Assembly: GCF_030813915.1 (NCBI RefSeq)
Contig: NZ_JAUSUJ010000031.1
Span: 1-64,000, forward strand
Length of the DNA stretch: 64,000 nt
Source of the DNA: Rhodoplanes tepidamans
GTDB lineage: Bacteria > Pseudomonadota > Alphaproteobacteria > Rhizobiales > Xanthobacteraceae
Direction: 5' to 3'
Positions 56,938-64,000 of the stretch are shown piece after piece (positions within the stretch are counted from its first letter, which is position 1; the number at the start of each line of letters is the position of its first letter). The notes under the pieces are model-generated. The model did no database searches. It was not told where the DNA came from and saw only the letters and a list, made by a program, of their open reading frames with translations. The position numbers and the translations under genes were made by a program.

Positions 56938-57306
56938 ATGAAGAACGTGACCATCACGCTTCCGGACGACGTTCTGGCCCGCGCCCGGGTGGAGGCGGCG
57001 CGGCAGGGCAAGAGCCTGTCGCGTTATGTCTCCGAGATCGTCGAGGAGCGGTGCCGCGGGTCGGACGATCTTCTGGCTGCTCTCGAACCCTATTTGAGCG
57101 GTCCAGGCTTTCCCGGGGCCAGCAAGGACTGGCCGACGCGCGAGGAGATTTATGCCGAGCGGGAGGAGGAACTGGTTCGTCGATACGAATCTCATCGTCT
57201 ACGCGATCGATCCGAGCGAGCCGGAGAAGCGGGAGAAGTTCGCGGAATGGCTGAGGGTGATGATCAGGACCCGTATGCTGGTCCTCAGCCCTCAAAGCCT
57301 GAATGA
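56938..57306 (+). CDS. Ribbon-helix-helix (CopG-type) antitoxin with out-of-frame extension
   Basis: 122 codons in the open frame. The N-terminal MKNVTITLPDDVLARARVEA...SLSRYVSEIVEE is a ribbon-helix-helix DNA-binding domain. The family normally ends soon after the [17 protein letters not shown] segment (near 57190); here no stop follows, and the frame continues for about 39 more residues inside the vapC gene, giving a low-complexity tail ([15 protein letters not shown]...). The overlap with vapC is 155 bp in another frame. GTGGAGG precedes ATG 56938. Confidence 0.8.
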   Translation: MKNVTITLPDDVLARARVEAARQGKSLSRYVSEIVEERCRGSDDLLAALEPYLSGPGFPGASKDWPTREEIYAEREEELVRRYESHRLRDRSERAGEAGEVRGMAEGDDQDPYAGPQPSKPE

Positions 57307-57601
57307 GTGCTATCGGGTTCTCACCGACCGCCGCCGTCTCGATCGCATGGAGGTTCGCAGCTTCATCGAGCGCCTCGTGCCGTTTTGTACCGCCAAGCTG
57401 GATCCCGACGTCCTCCACCGCGCGTGGCGCGTGCAGGATGCCGACGGTTTCGGCTGGTGGGATTCTCTGCTGATCAGTTCCGCCCTGATCGCCGGTTGCA
57501 GCGTCTTCCTGAGCGAAGACATGCAGCACGAGCGGGCGATCGAGGGTATGACCATCCTAAACCCCTTCAAGCTCGGGTCCCCCGAGCCCTTCTTCTCCTG
57601 A
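57152..57601 (+). CDS. VapC-like PIN-domain toxin
   Basis: 149 aa. [12 protein letters not shown] (first catalytic Asp), Glu in SLNECYRVL, and [30 protein letters not shown] (distal Asp residues) give the PIN active site. The ATG at 57152 follows GAGGAG (57142-57147), so the start lies inside the antitoxin gene. It ends 10 bp before ychF. Third VapC in the window and of a different subgroup from the other two. Confidence 0.9.
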   Translation: MPSGRRNWFVDTNLIVYAIDPSEPEKREKFAEWLRVMIRTRMLVLSPQSLNECYRVLTDRRRLDRMEVRSFIERLVPFCTAKLDPDVLHRAWRVQDADGFGWWDSLLISSALIAGCSVFLSEDMQHERAIEGMTILNPFKLGSPEPFFS

Positions 57602-57611
57602 CGAGAGCATC

Positions 57612-58709
57612 ATGGGATTCAAATGCGGCATCGTCGGCCTGCCCAATGTGGGCAAGTCGACCCTGTTCAACGCGCTCACCGCCACGGCGGCCGCGCAGGC
57701 GGCGAACTATCCGTTCTGCACCATCGAGCCGAACGTCGGCGAGGTGGCGGTGCCGGATCCGCGCCTCGACGTCCTGGCCGGGATCGCCAAGTCGGGCGAC
57801 ATCATCCCGACCCGGCTCGCCTTCGTCGACATCGCCGGCCTGGTGCGCGGCGCCTCCAAGGGCGAGGGGCTCGGCAACCAGTTCCTCGCCAACATCCGCG
57901 AGGTCGACGCCATCGTCCACGTGGTGCGCTGCTTCGACGACGGCGACATCACGCATGTCGAGGGCCGCGTCGATCCGGTCGCCGACATCGACACCATCGA
58001 GACCGAGCTGATGCTCGCCGACCTCGACAGCCTGGAGAAGCGCGTCGTCGCCGCCGAGAAGAAGGCCAAGGGCGGCGACAAGGAGGCCAAGGAGCTGGTC
58101 GACCTGATGACCCGCGCCCTCGTGCTGCTGCGCGAGGGCAAGCCGGCGCGCTTCGTCGAGCGCAAGGCCGAGGATGAGAAGACGTTCCGCATGCTCGGCC
58201 TCCTGTCGTCCAAGCCGGTGCTCTACGTGTGCAACGTCGAGGAGGGATCGGCCGGCACCGGCAACGCCTATTCGAAGGCCGTCGAGGCGCGGGCCGCCGA
58301 GGAGGGCGCCGTCGCGGTGGTCATCTCGGCCCAGATCGAGGCCGAGATCGCCGTGCTGCCGGGCGAGGAGCGGGCCGAGTATCTGGCCGCCATCGGGCTC
58401 GAGGAGCCCGGCCTCAACCGGCTGATCCGGGCCGGCTACCAGCTCCTCGACCTGGTCACCTTCTTCACGGTCGGACCCAAGGAGGCGCGCGCCTGGACGA
58501 TCACCCGCGGCACCCGGGCGCCGCAGGCGGCCGGCGTCATCCACACCGACTTCGAGCGCGGCTTCATCCGCTCCGAGACCATCGCCTACGACGACTACGT
58601 CACCTATGGCGGCGAGGCCGGCGCCCGCGACGTCGGCCGGCTGCGGCTGGAGGGCAAGGAGTACGTCGTCGCCGACGGCGACGTGCTGCACTTCCGCTTC
58701 GCCACGTGA
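57612..58709 (+). CDS. ychF: Redox-regulated ATPase YchF
   Basis: 365 aa Obg-family P-loop protein that prefers [18 protein letters not shown] (Walker A), [20 protein letters not shown] (switch II), [11 protein letters not shown] (replacing NKxD, the reason for ATP preference) and the C-terminal TGS domain ([13 protein letters not shown]...[13 protein letters not shown]). It associates with ribosomes and responds to oxidative stress. Usually next to pth; here the toxin-antitoxin module separates them. Confidence 0.97.
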   Translation: MGFKCGIVGLPNVGKSTLFNALTATAAAQAANYPFCTIEPNVGEVAVPDPRLDVLAGIAKSGDIIPTRLAFVDIAGLVRGASKGEGLGNQFLANIREVDAIVHVVRCFDDGDITHVEGRVDPVADIDTIETELMLADLDSLEKRVVAAEKKAKGGDKEAKELVDLMTRALVLLREGKPARFVERKAEDEKTFRMLGLLSSKPVLYVCNVEEGSAGTGNAYSKAVEARAAEEGAVAVVISAQIEAEIAVLPGEERAEYLAAIGLEEPGLNRLIRAGYQLLDLVTFFTVGPKEARAWTITRGTRAPQAAGVIHTDFERGFIRSETIAYDDYVTYGGEAGARDVGRLRLEGKEYVVADGDVLHFRFAT

Positions 58710-58778
58710 GGTGCGCCTGCGCGGCGTCTCCGCGGCAGGTGGTCCATTGTGTTTCGATGCTGCAGCGCGCGCCGGGAC

Positions 58779-58799
58779 CCTCTCCCCGCCGGGGAGAGG
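58779..58799 (+). terminator. Palindrome after ychF (short family B repeat)
   Basis: CCTCTCCCC (58779-58787) and GGGGAGAGG (58791-58799) form a perfect 9-bp stem with a GCC loop in the convergent gap between ychF and the DUF4282 gene. It resembles the shortest family B repeats and may end transcription from both sides, although no U tract follows. Confidence 0.5.
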
Positions 58800-58820
58800 T
58801 GAAGCAAGAGTTCCGCGTCC

Positions 58821-59111
58821 CTACATCCGGCCGTTGTTGCGGATGGCGCCGAGGTGCTCGTTGATGCGGAAGACGATCAGCACGAACTCGGCCGAGATGC
58901 GCGCCACCACGATGCCGACGAAGGCGCCGAGCAGGCTGGCCAGCAGGGCGAACAGGCCGCCGAGGAGGCTCTGGCCCATCAGGGCCACCGCCGAGACCAC
59001 GCCCGACAGGCCGAACAGGACCGACAGGCCGACAGCCAGCCAGTAGAACACCTTGATGATCGACGGGGTGATGAAACGGTCCCACTGGAAAAGGTCGGCG
59101 AACGAGAGCAT
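58821..59111 (-). CDS. DUF4282 family membrane protein
   Basis: 96 aa. FADLFQWDRFITPSIIKVFYW at the N terminus is the DUF4282 signature. Two membrane helices (about 20-42 and 48-72) and a RISAEFVLIVFRINEHL segment follow. Function is unknown. Monocistronic. Confidence 0.88.
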   Translation of the reverse strand: MLSFADLFQWDRFITPSIIKVFYWLAVGLSVLFGLSGVVSAVALMGQSLLGGLFALLASLLGAFVGIVVARISAEFVLIVFRINEHLGAIRNNGRM

Positions 59112-59328
59112 CTGGGCCTCCTGGACGGACCGGGCCTCGCGCGAGGCCGGTGGGGCGAAATCGGCGACCCGGCGGCCCGCACGGGGCGAGCGGCCGGGAG
59201 CAGGCCCCGCCGCGCCCGCTCGCCCGCCGTTCTGGCGGGAAAATGTGGTGCGCTCGCGTCACCCCGGCCGCAGCGGGCCGGACTCCGGGCGGTCCGGCCG
59301 CGATCCTCCCCGGCGGGCCGCCGGCACG

Positions 59329-59475
59329 GTGAACGAACCGTTGACGGCCCGGACCCGGGCGATCGGCGACGCCGTCGGGCTCGTCGCGGTGCTGGTTCTG
59401 ATCGCCGGAACGGCGCTGCTCACGGTTCCGCTCGCGGTGGCGCTGCGGCCGGCCCTGCCCAATCCGGCCGAATGA
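59329..59475 (+). CDS. Possible small single-pass membrane protein
   Basis: 48 codons from GTG 59329. A charged start (NEPLTARTRAIGD) is followed by one strong hydrophobic helix (VGLVAVLVLIAGTALLTVPLAVAL). No good ribosome site is visible and no family is recognised. It lies in the same orientation upstream of the DUF2948 gene. Retained as a weak candidate because of the composition. Confidence 0.35.
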   Translation: MNEPLTARTRAIGDAVGLVAVLVLIAGTALLTVPLAVALRPALPNPAE

Positions 59476-59549
59476 GCAATCCGTACGCAATCGAGGCTTG
59501 TGCACGGCGTGTCGGTTTCCTAACTACGGCTCAAGCAGGAGCCGCCGCC

Positions 59550-59996
59550 ATGGACCAACTCAAGCTCGTCGCCCTCGATCGGGACGATCTGGAGATCGTC
59601 GCCACCCACCTCCAGGACGCCCATGTGACGGTGGGCGACATCCACTGGCGGCCGCAGGAGAAGCGGCTCGTCATGGGCCTCGACCGGTTCGACTGGGAGG
59701 GCGCCGTCTGCGAGGACGGCCACTACCGCCGCCGCCGCACCGCGCTGCGCTTCGACCGGGTGATGGCCTGCAAGTGCCGCAACCTGGAATGCCAGGCCAA
59801 GGACCGCCTCCTCAACCTGCTCACCATCGAGTTCGCCGAGACCGCCTCGCCGGGCGGCAGCGTCGTGCTGATCTTCTCGGGCGGCGGCGAGCTGCGGCTC
59901 GACGTGGAATGCCTCGAGGTGGAGCTTGCCGACCTCGGACCGGTATGGGATACGACCGCCTGTCCGGCGCACGTGGACCAGGCGAGCCCGGCCTGA
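59550..59996 (+). CDS. DUF2948 family protein
   Basis: 148 aa. DQLKLVALDRDDLEIVATHLQDA at the N terminus, MGLDRFDWE, a basic RRRRTALRFDRV strand and LDVECLEVELADLGPVW at the end are family marks. It regularly precedes hisD in Hyphomicrobiales, as here; biochemical role unknown. AGGAG precedes ATG 59550. Confidence 0.9.
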   Translation: MDQLKLVALDRDDLEIVATHLQDAHVTVGDIHWRPQEKRLVMGLDRFDWEGAVCEDGHYRRRRTALRFDRVMACKCRNLECQAKDRLLNLLTIEFAETASPGGSVVLIFSGGGELRLDVECLEVELADLGPVWDTTACPAHVDQASPA

Positions 59997-60158
59997 CGGC
60001 CGCATCCCGCTGATCCTTTCCGGCCCGCCAGGGCCGGGAAACCGACATGTCTCCCCGTCGCGCCCGCCGCGTCCTCGACTGCAGCCGGGCGGCAGCAGGG
60101 TCGGCGCGTCCGGCGCGCCAATGCGCGGCCCTCCCTCGCCCGACGGTTCCGCTGCGTC

Positions 60159-61472
60159 ATGCCCGTCCGTCTCGACACCCGCGATCCCGATTTCGACAGC
60201 CGCTTCGCCGCCCTGCTGGGCGCCAAGCGCGAGGCGGCCGCCGACGTCGAGGCGGCGGTGCGGGCGATCGTCGACGACGTGCGGGCGCGCGGCGACGCCG
60301 CCCTGGTCGAGCTGACCGAGAAGTTCGACCGGCTGGAGCTGCCGGCCGGCGCCGCCGGACTGCGCGTCACGGCCGACGAGATCGCCGCCGCCGTCGCCGC
60401 CTGCCCGCCCGAGGACGTCGCCGCGCTGACGCTGGCGCGCGACCGCATCGAGGCCTATCACCGCCGCCAGATCCCCGCCGACCAGCGCTTCACCGACGCG
60501 CTCGGGGTCGAGCTCGGCTATCGCTGGACCCCGGTCGAGGCGGCCGGCCTCTACGTGCCGGGCGGCACCGCGGCCTATCCGTCCTCGGTGCTGATGAACG
60601 CCGTGCCGGCCAAGGTGGCGGGCGTGGCGCGCCTGGTGATGGTCGTGCCGGCGCCGGGCGGCAGGCTCGCGCCGCTGGTGCTGGCCGCCGCGCATCTCGC
60701 CGGCGTCGACGAGATCTACCGGGTCGGCGGCGCCCAGGCGGTGGCGGCGCTCGCCTGGGGGACGCAGACGATCGCGCCCGTGGACAAGATCGTCGGCCCC
60801 GGCAACGCCTATGTGGCGGCGGCCAAGCGCATCGTGTTCGGCAAGGTCGGCATCGACATGATCGCCGGCCCCTCCGAGGTGCTGATCGTCGCCGACGGCA
60901 CCGCGAACCCCGAGTGGATCGCGGCCGATCTGCTGGCCCAGGCCGAGCACGACACCGCCGCGCAGTCGATCCTGATCACGACCGACGCCGCCCTCGCGGC
61001 CGCGGTGGAGAAGGCGGTCGAGTCGCAGCTCGCCACGCTGCCGCGCGAGACGATCGCCGGCGCCTCGTGGCGCGACCACGGCGCCGTGATCCTGGTGGAG
61101 ACGCTCGACCGCGCCGTGGCGCTCGCCGACGCGGTGGCGGCCGAGCATCTCGAGCTCGCGGTGGCCGATCCGGAGCCGCTGGCGGCGCGGATCCGGCACG
61201 CCGGCGCGATCTTCGTCGGCGCCCACACGCCGGAGGCGATCGGCGACTACGTCGCCGGCTCCAACCACGTGCTGCCGACGGCGCGCTCGGCGCGCTTCTC
61301 GTCCGGCCTCGGCGTGCTCGACTTCATGAAGCGCACCTCGCTCCTGCGCTGCGGGCCGGACCAGCTCGCGGCGCTCGGCCCCGCCGCCGTGACGCTGGCG
61401 CGGGCCGAGGGCCTGGAGGCGCACGCCCGCTCGGTCGCGCTCCGCCTCGCCTCGACGGCCGGTGCCTCATGA
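60159..61472 (+). CDS. hisD: Histidinol dehydrogenase
   Basis: 437 aa, zinc- and NAD-dependent, last two steps of histidine synthesis. [69 protein letters not shown] and SNHVLPT (zinc ligands and catalytic residues) are intact. Its stop codon overlaps the start of the UPF0262 gene (ATGA). Confidence 0.97.
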   Translation: MPVRLDTRDPDFDSRFAALLGAKREAAADVEAAVRAIVDDVRARGDAALVELTEKFDRLELPAGAAGLRVTADEIAAAVAACPPEDVAALTLARDRIEAYHRRQIPADQRFTDALGVELGYRWTPVEAAGLYVPGGTAAYPSSVLMNAVPAKVAGVARLVMVVPAPGGRLAPLVLAAAHLAGVDEIYRVGGAQAVAALAWGTQTIAPVDKIVGPGNAYVAAAKRIVFGKVGIDMIAGPSEVLIVADGTANPEWIAADLLAQAEHDTAAQSILITTDAALAAAVEKAVESQLATLPRETIAGASWRDHGAVILVETLDRAVALADAVAAEHLELAVADPEPLAARIRHAGAIFVGAHTPEAIGDYVAGSNHVLPTARSARFSSGLGVLDFMKRTSLLRCGPDQLAALGPAAVTLARAEGLEAHARSVALRLASTAGAS

Positions 61473-61963
61473 CGCGTCGCGGTCGCGAGGGGCGCGAGAG
61501 CCATCGCCTGTGCGAGGTGACGCTCGACCAGGACACCATCGGGCCCGGCAACCGCGACATCGAGCACGAGCGCACGATCGCGATCTACGACCTGCTCGAG
61601 GACAACCTGTTCGCGCCGGTCGGCCACGACGGCGGGCCGTACCGCCTGCATCTGCTGCTCTCCAACGACCGGCTGGTGTTCGACGTGCGCCGGCAGGACG
61701 GCGACCCGGTGGTCGCCCACTATCTCTCGCTCACGCCGTTCCGGCGCCTGGTCAAGGACTACTTCCTGATGTGCGAGAGCTATCACGACGCCATCCGCAC
61801 CGCCTCGCCGAGCCAGATCGAGGCGATCGACATGGGCCGGCGCGGCCTGCACAACGAGGGCTCCGAGCTGCTCACCGAGCGGCTGAAGGACAAGATCGAG
61901 ATCGACTTCGACACGGCGCGGCGTCTGTTCACGCTGATCACCGTGCTGCACTGGAAGGGGTGA
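61469..61963 (+). CDS. UPF0262 family protein
   Basis: 164 aa. [71 protein letters not shown] and the ending [11 protein letters not shown] define UPF0262, restricted to alphaproteobacteria. Translationally coupled to hisD (ATGA) and 5 bp before the phosphatase gene. Function is unknown. Confidence 0.93.
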   Translation: MTRRGREGRESHRLCEVTLDQDTIGPGNRDIEHERTIAIYDLLEDNLFAPVGHDGGPYRLHLLLSNDRLVFDVRRQDGDPVVAHYLSLTPFRRLVKDYFLMCESYHDAIRTASPSQIEAIDMGRRGLHNEGSELLTERLKDKIEIDFDTARRLFTLITVLHWKG

Positions 61964-61968
61964 GCGCG

Positions 61969-62436
61969 ATGCCCCCCCCGGGCCCCGTCGGGCCGCCCGG
62001 TGCGGTGCTGTTCGTCTGCGCCTGGAATTCGGTGCGCTCGCCCATGGCGGCCGCGATGTTCCGCCAGTATTTCGGCCACAAGAGCTATGTCGGCTCGGCC
62101 GGCGTGCGCAAGGGCGAGCCCGATCCCTTCACGATCGCCGTGATGGACGAGGTCGGCCTCGACCTCTCGGGCCACAAGCCGATCACGTTCGAGGAGCTCG
62201 AGGATCTCGAGGGGCTCAACTTCGACCTGATCGTCACGCTGTCGCCGGAGGCACACCACCGCGCCCTCGAGGTGACGCGTACCCTCGCCGTCGACGTCGA
62301 GTACTGGCCGACCCACGACCCCGGCGCCGCCGAGGAGGGCAGCCGCGAGCAGCGCCTCGCCGCCTATCGCGAGATCCGCGACCAGCTGCTGGCGCGGATC
62401 GAGCAGCGTTTCGGACGCGGCGGCTTCGGGAGCTGA
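61969..62436 (+). CDS. Low-molecular-weight phosphatase / arsenate-reductase-like protein
   Basis: 155 aa. The P-loop is LFVCAWNSVRSPMAAAMF (catalytic Cys, Arg seven residues later, CX5R-type), and the distal acid lies in PTHDPGAAEEGSREQRLAAYREIRDQL. Same operon as hisD and UPF0262, an order conserved in the group, which suggests protein-phosphatase or housekeeping function rather than arsenic resistance. Confidence 0.9.
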   Translation: MPPPGPVGPPGAVLFVCAWNSVRSPMAAAMFRQYFGHKSYVGSAGVRKGEPDPFTIAVMDEVGLDLSGHKPITFEELEDLEGLNFDLIVTLSPEAHHRALEVTRTLAVDVEYWPTHDPGAAEEGSREQRLAAYREIRDQLLARIEQRFGRGGFGS

Positions 62437-62461
62437 GGCAGGGCGCGCCGCTCTTTCTTTT

Positions 62462-62628
62462 CCCTCTCCCGCGAGGAGAGCTTTGCAGAATGCGTCATTC
62501 CGGGACGACGCGGAGCGTCGGACCCGGAATCCAGCCCAGAATGCCGAGTTCGGAGCTGGATTCCGGGTTCGCGCCTTCGGCGCGCCCCGGAATGACGGAG
62601 TCTGAAAAACCCGCGCGAGGGGAGAGGG
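62462..62628. repeat. Family B palindrome interrupted by a family A repeat with 7-bp duplication
   Basis: CCCTCTCCCGCGAGG (62462-62476) is the left part of a family B palindrome and GGAGAGGG (62621-62628) its right part. Between them sits a family A repeat (62477-62613). CGCGAGG occurs on both sides of it, at 62470-62476 and 62614-62620. Removing the repeat and one copy of CGCGAGG restores exactly the 23-bp palindrome seen uninterrupted at 32557-32579 and inside 30416-30556. Confidence 0.85.
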
Positions 62629-62655
62629 TCGAGTCGGCAGCCGTTTCGGTCCTGA

Positions 62656-63471
62656 TCACCTCGAAAACCCGAACAGTCTTCGCGAGGTCTCCGCGACCGC
62701 CGTCTGCTCCTCCGGCGTCAGCCAGGTCTGCAGCTCCCGGATGCCGTCCGCGTAGGTGCGGGTCGCCTCGTGCTGGGTGTGCGGCCAGTCGCTGCCCCAC
62801 AGGAGGCGGCCGGGGCCGAGATGGTCGAGCAGGGCGCGCGCGTAGGGGGCGGCGTCGGCGCCGCCGCAGCGGTAGCTGCCGGAGATCTTCACGAACAGCG
62901 GCCCGTCGGGTCCGGCGGCGAGGACGCGGCGGAAGCCGGGATCGGCGACGCCGAGCGCGGGATCCGGGCGGCCGAAATGGTCGACCACCACGGGCGCGCC
63001 GAGCGGCACGATCGCGTCGAGGAGGCGCGGGAAGTCGCGGCCCTCCGCCTGGATCTCGATCTGCCAGCCGCGCGCCGCGATCCGCGTCAACAGCGCGGTC
63101 CAGTCCGGCGCCAGCACGGCGGAGCAGTCCCTGCCGAGCAGGTTGAGGCGGATGCCGACCACGCCGACGGCCGCATAGGCGTCGAGCGCCGGGTCGGTCA
63201 CGCCGGGATCGACGACGACGATGCCGCGCAGCCGCTCCGGCGCCAGCGCCAGCGTCTCGACCAGATAGGCGTTGTCGGTGCCCAGGAAGGACGGCTGCAC
63301 CACGACGATCTCGCGGACGCCGTGGCGCGCCGTGACGGCGAAGAGGTCCTCGGGCGGAAAGTCGCCGCTCGGCGAATGGCGGCGGCCGTCGGCGAGCGGC
63401 AGCGCGCGGGTGAAGACGTGGACGTGCGTGTCGACGATCGGAACGGAGGAGGCGGTCGGGGAGGGGGCCAT
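62656..63471 (-). CDS. Amidohydrolase family protein (lactonase-like)
   Basis: 271 aa TIM-barrel metal hydrolase (Amidohydro_2). VDTHVHVF (two metal His), VVVDHFGRPDP, FVKISGSYRC and LLWGSDWPHTQHE (metal Asp) resemble 2-pyrone-4,6-dicarboxylate lactonase and related aromatic-acid pathway enzymes. Start ATG 63471. It diverges from a GntR regulator across 114 bp with a palindromic operator, so it is probably induced by its substrate. Confidence 0.9.
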   Translation of the reverse strand: MAPSPTASSVPIVDTHVHVFTRALPLADGRRHSPSGDFPPEDLFAVTARHGVREIVVVQPSFLGTDNAYLVETLALAPERLRGIVVVDPGVTDPALDAYAAVGVVGIRLNLLGRDCSAVLAPDWTALLTRIAARGWQIEIQAEGRDFPRLLDAIVPLGAPVVVDHFGRPDPALGVADPGFRRVLAAGPDGPLFVKISGSYRCGGADAAPYARALLDHLGPGRLLWGSDWPHTQHEATRTYADGIRELQTWLTPEEQTAVAETSRRLFGFSR

Positions 63472-63479
63472 GTGGTCGG

Positions 63480-63520
63480 TTGCCAGAGGGGCTCGGACGG
63501 TCTTATACTCCTCTAGAGGA
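63480..63520 (+). promoter_or_regulatory. GntR promoter with overlapping palindromic operator
   Basis: TTGCCA (63480-63485), 18 bases, TATACT (63504-63509) is a plausible sigma-70 promoter for the GntR gene. TCCTCTAGAGGA (63509-63520), a perfect 12-bp palindrome that extends to 18 bp with one mismatch pair, touches the -10 element and would let the regulator shut off both divergent genes. Confidence 0.6.
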
Positions 63521-63585
63521 CTAGCTGACCAGCCCCCTCGCCGACCAGCGCCTGCCCGACAGACCTCGCCTGCCGAAGGGCCGCC

Positions 63586-64000
63586 ATGCACGCCGCCGAC
63601 GCCGCCACCGGATCCGACCAGCGCCTGCCGATCTACCAGCGCCTCAAGGACGCGCTCGCCGAGCGCATCCAGGACGGCGCCTGGAAGCCGGGCGAGGCGA
63701 TCCCGGCGGAGAGCGATCTCGCCTCCGAGTTCGGGGTCGCGCTCGGCACCATGCGCAAGGCGATCGAGGGGCTGGTGCAGCAGGGCCTGCTGGAGCGCCG
63801 CCAGGGCCGCGGCACCTTCGTGCGCCGCGCCGACCTCGGCAACACGCTGTTCCGGTTCTTCCGCCACACCGGCAAGGGCGGCAAGGCGCTGGTGCCGACC
63901 CAGCGGCTGGTCGGCCGGCGCGAGGGCGCGGCCGGCCGCGACGCGGCGCGCGCGCTCGGCCTGACCGCGGACGATCCGGTGCTGTGGCTGAAGCGGCTGC
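63586..64000 (+). CDS. GntR family transcriptional regulator (partial, runs off the window)
   Basis: The first 138 codons are present. A winged helix at about 14-80 (LPIYQRLKDALAERIQDGAW, ESDLASEFGVALGTMRKAIE, GLLERRQGRGTFVRR) marks a GntR protein of the HutC/UTRA type; the start of the UTRA effector domain (LGLTADDPVLWLKRL) is visible at the edge. GAAGGG precedes ATG 63586. It diverges from the amidohydrolase and most likely represses it. Confidence 0.9.
   Translation, partial: MHAADAATGSDQRLPIYQRLKDALAERIQDGAWKPGEAIPAESDLASEFGVALGTMRKAIEGLVQQGLLERRQGRGTFVRRADLGNTLFRFFRHTGKGGKALVPTQRLVGRREGAAGRDAARALGLTADDPVLWLKRL

Overview
The window is high-GC (about 70%) chromosomal DNA from an alphaproteobacterium, almost certainly of the order Hyphomicrobiales (Rhizobiales). 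The evidence is a set of gene orders typical of that group: DUF2948-hisD-UPF0262-low-molecular-weight phosphatase; lgt-midA-pgeF in one tightly overlapping operon divergent from ubiK; rplY-pth-ychF; ribF-ileS-lspA-lipoprotein-like-M16-M16-arfB-mutL. CtrA-type TTAA-N7-TTAAC sites and mosaic intergenic palindromes also fit. The genus cannot be fixed from the sequence alone. No rRNA, tRNA or CRISPR array is visible.

Layout: 1-1400 holds the end of an IS66 element, a decayed XRE antitoxin gene and repeat-rich DNA. 1.4-7 kb holds a DUF805 gene and then a compact cluster: two co-directional genes for a Tm-1-like ATP-binding protein and a TIM-barrel protein of the phosphoenolpyruvate-hydrolase-like family, a near-perfect sigma-54 promoter in front of them, a divergent diverged TIM-barrel paralogue, and a convergent sigma-54 activator whose N-terminal sensor is itself a copy of the same TIM barrel. 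This cluster is the strongest candidate for an undescribed system. 7.3-16 kb carries mrcA, two related mini-proteins with strong terminators, prfB with its programmed +1 frameshift, two EF-hand genes (the first with a perfect CtrA box upstream), and a small heavy-metal-binding protein. 16-32.5 kb carries a membrane EAL protein, a HAD phosphatase, cheY-cheZ, ribF, ileS, lspA, an M16 protease pair, arfB and mutL.

32.6-49 kb is more accessory: a LysR-controlled beta-lactamase-fold hydrolase plus TctC binding protein; a TetR-linked TonB receptor with PepSY membrane protein and a mini membrane protein; rsmD and a very long, repeat-tailed RluB-type synthase; tadA; two VapC toxin-antitoxin modules; a patatin; a haloacetate-dehalogenase-like hydrolase; purD; and a YbjN protein. 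49.8-64 kb returns to core genes (prs, pgeF, midA, lgt, ubiK, rplY, pth, ychF, hisD) with a third VapC module between pth and ychF. It ends in an amidohydrolase divergent from a GntR regulator cut by the window edge.

Gaps between genes are full of dispersed imperfect palindromes of at least two families. One copy near 62.5 kb sits precisely inside a copy of the other family with a 7-bp direct duplication at its borders, which is good evidence that this repeat family has moved as a unit.
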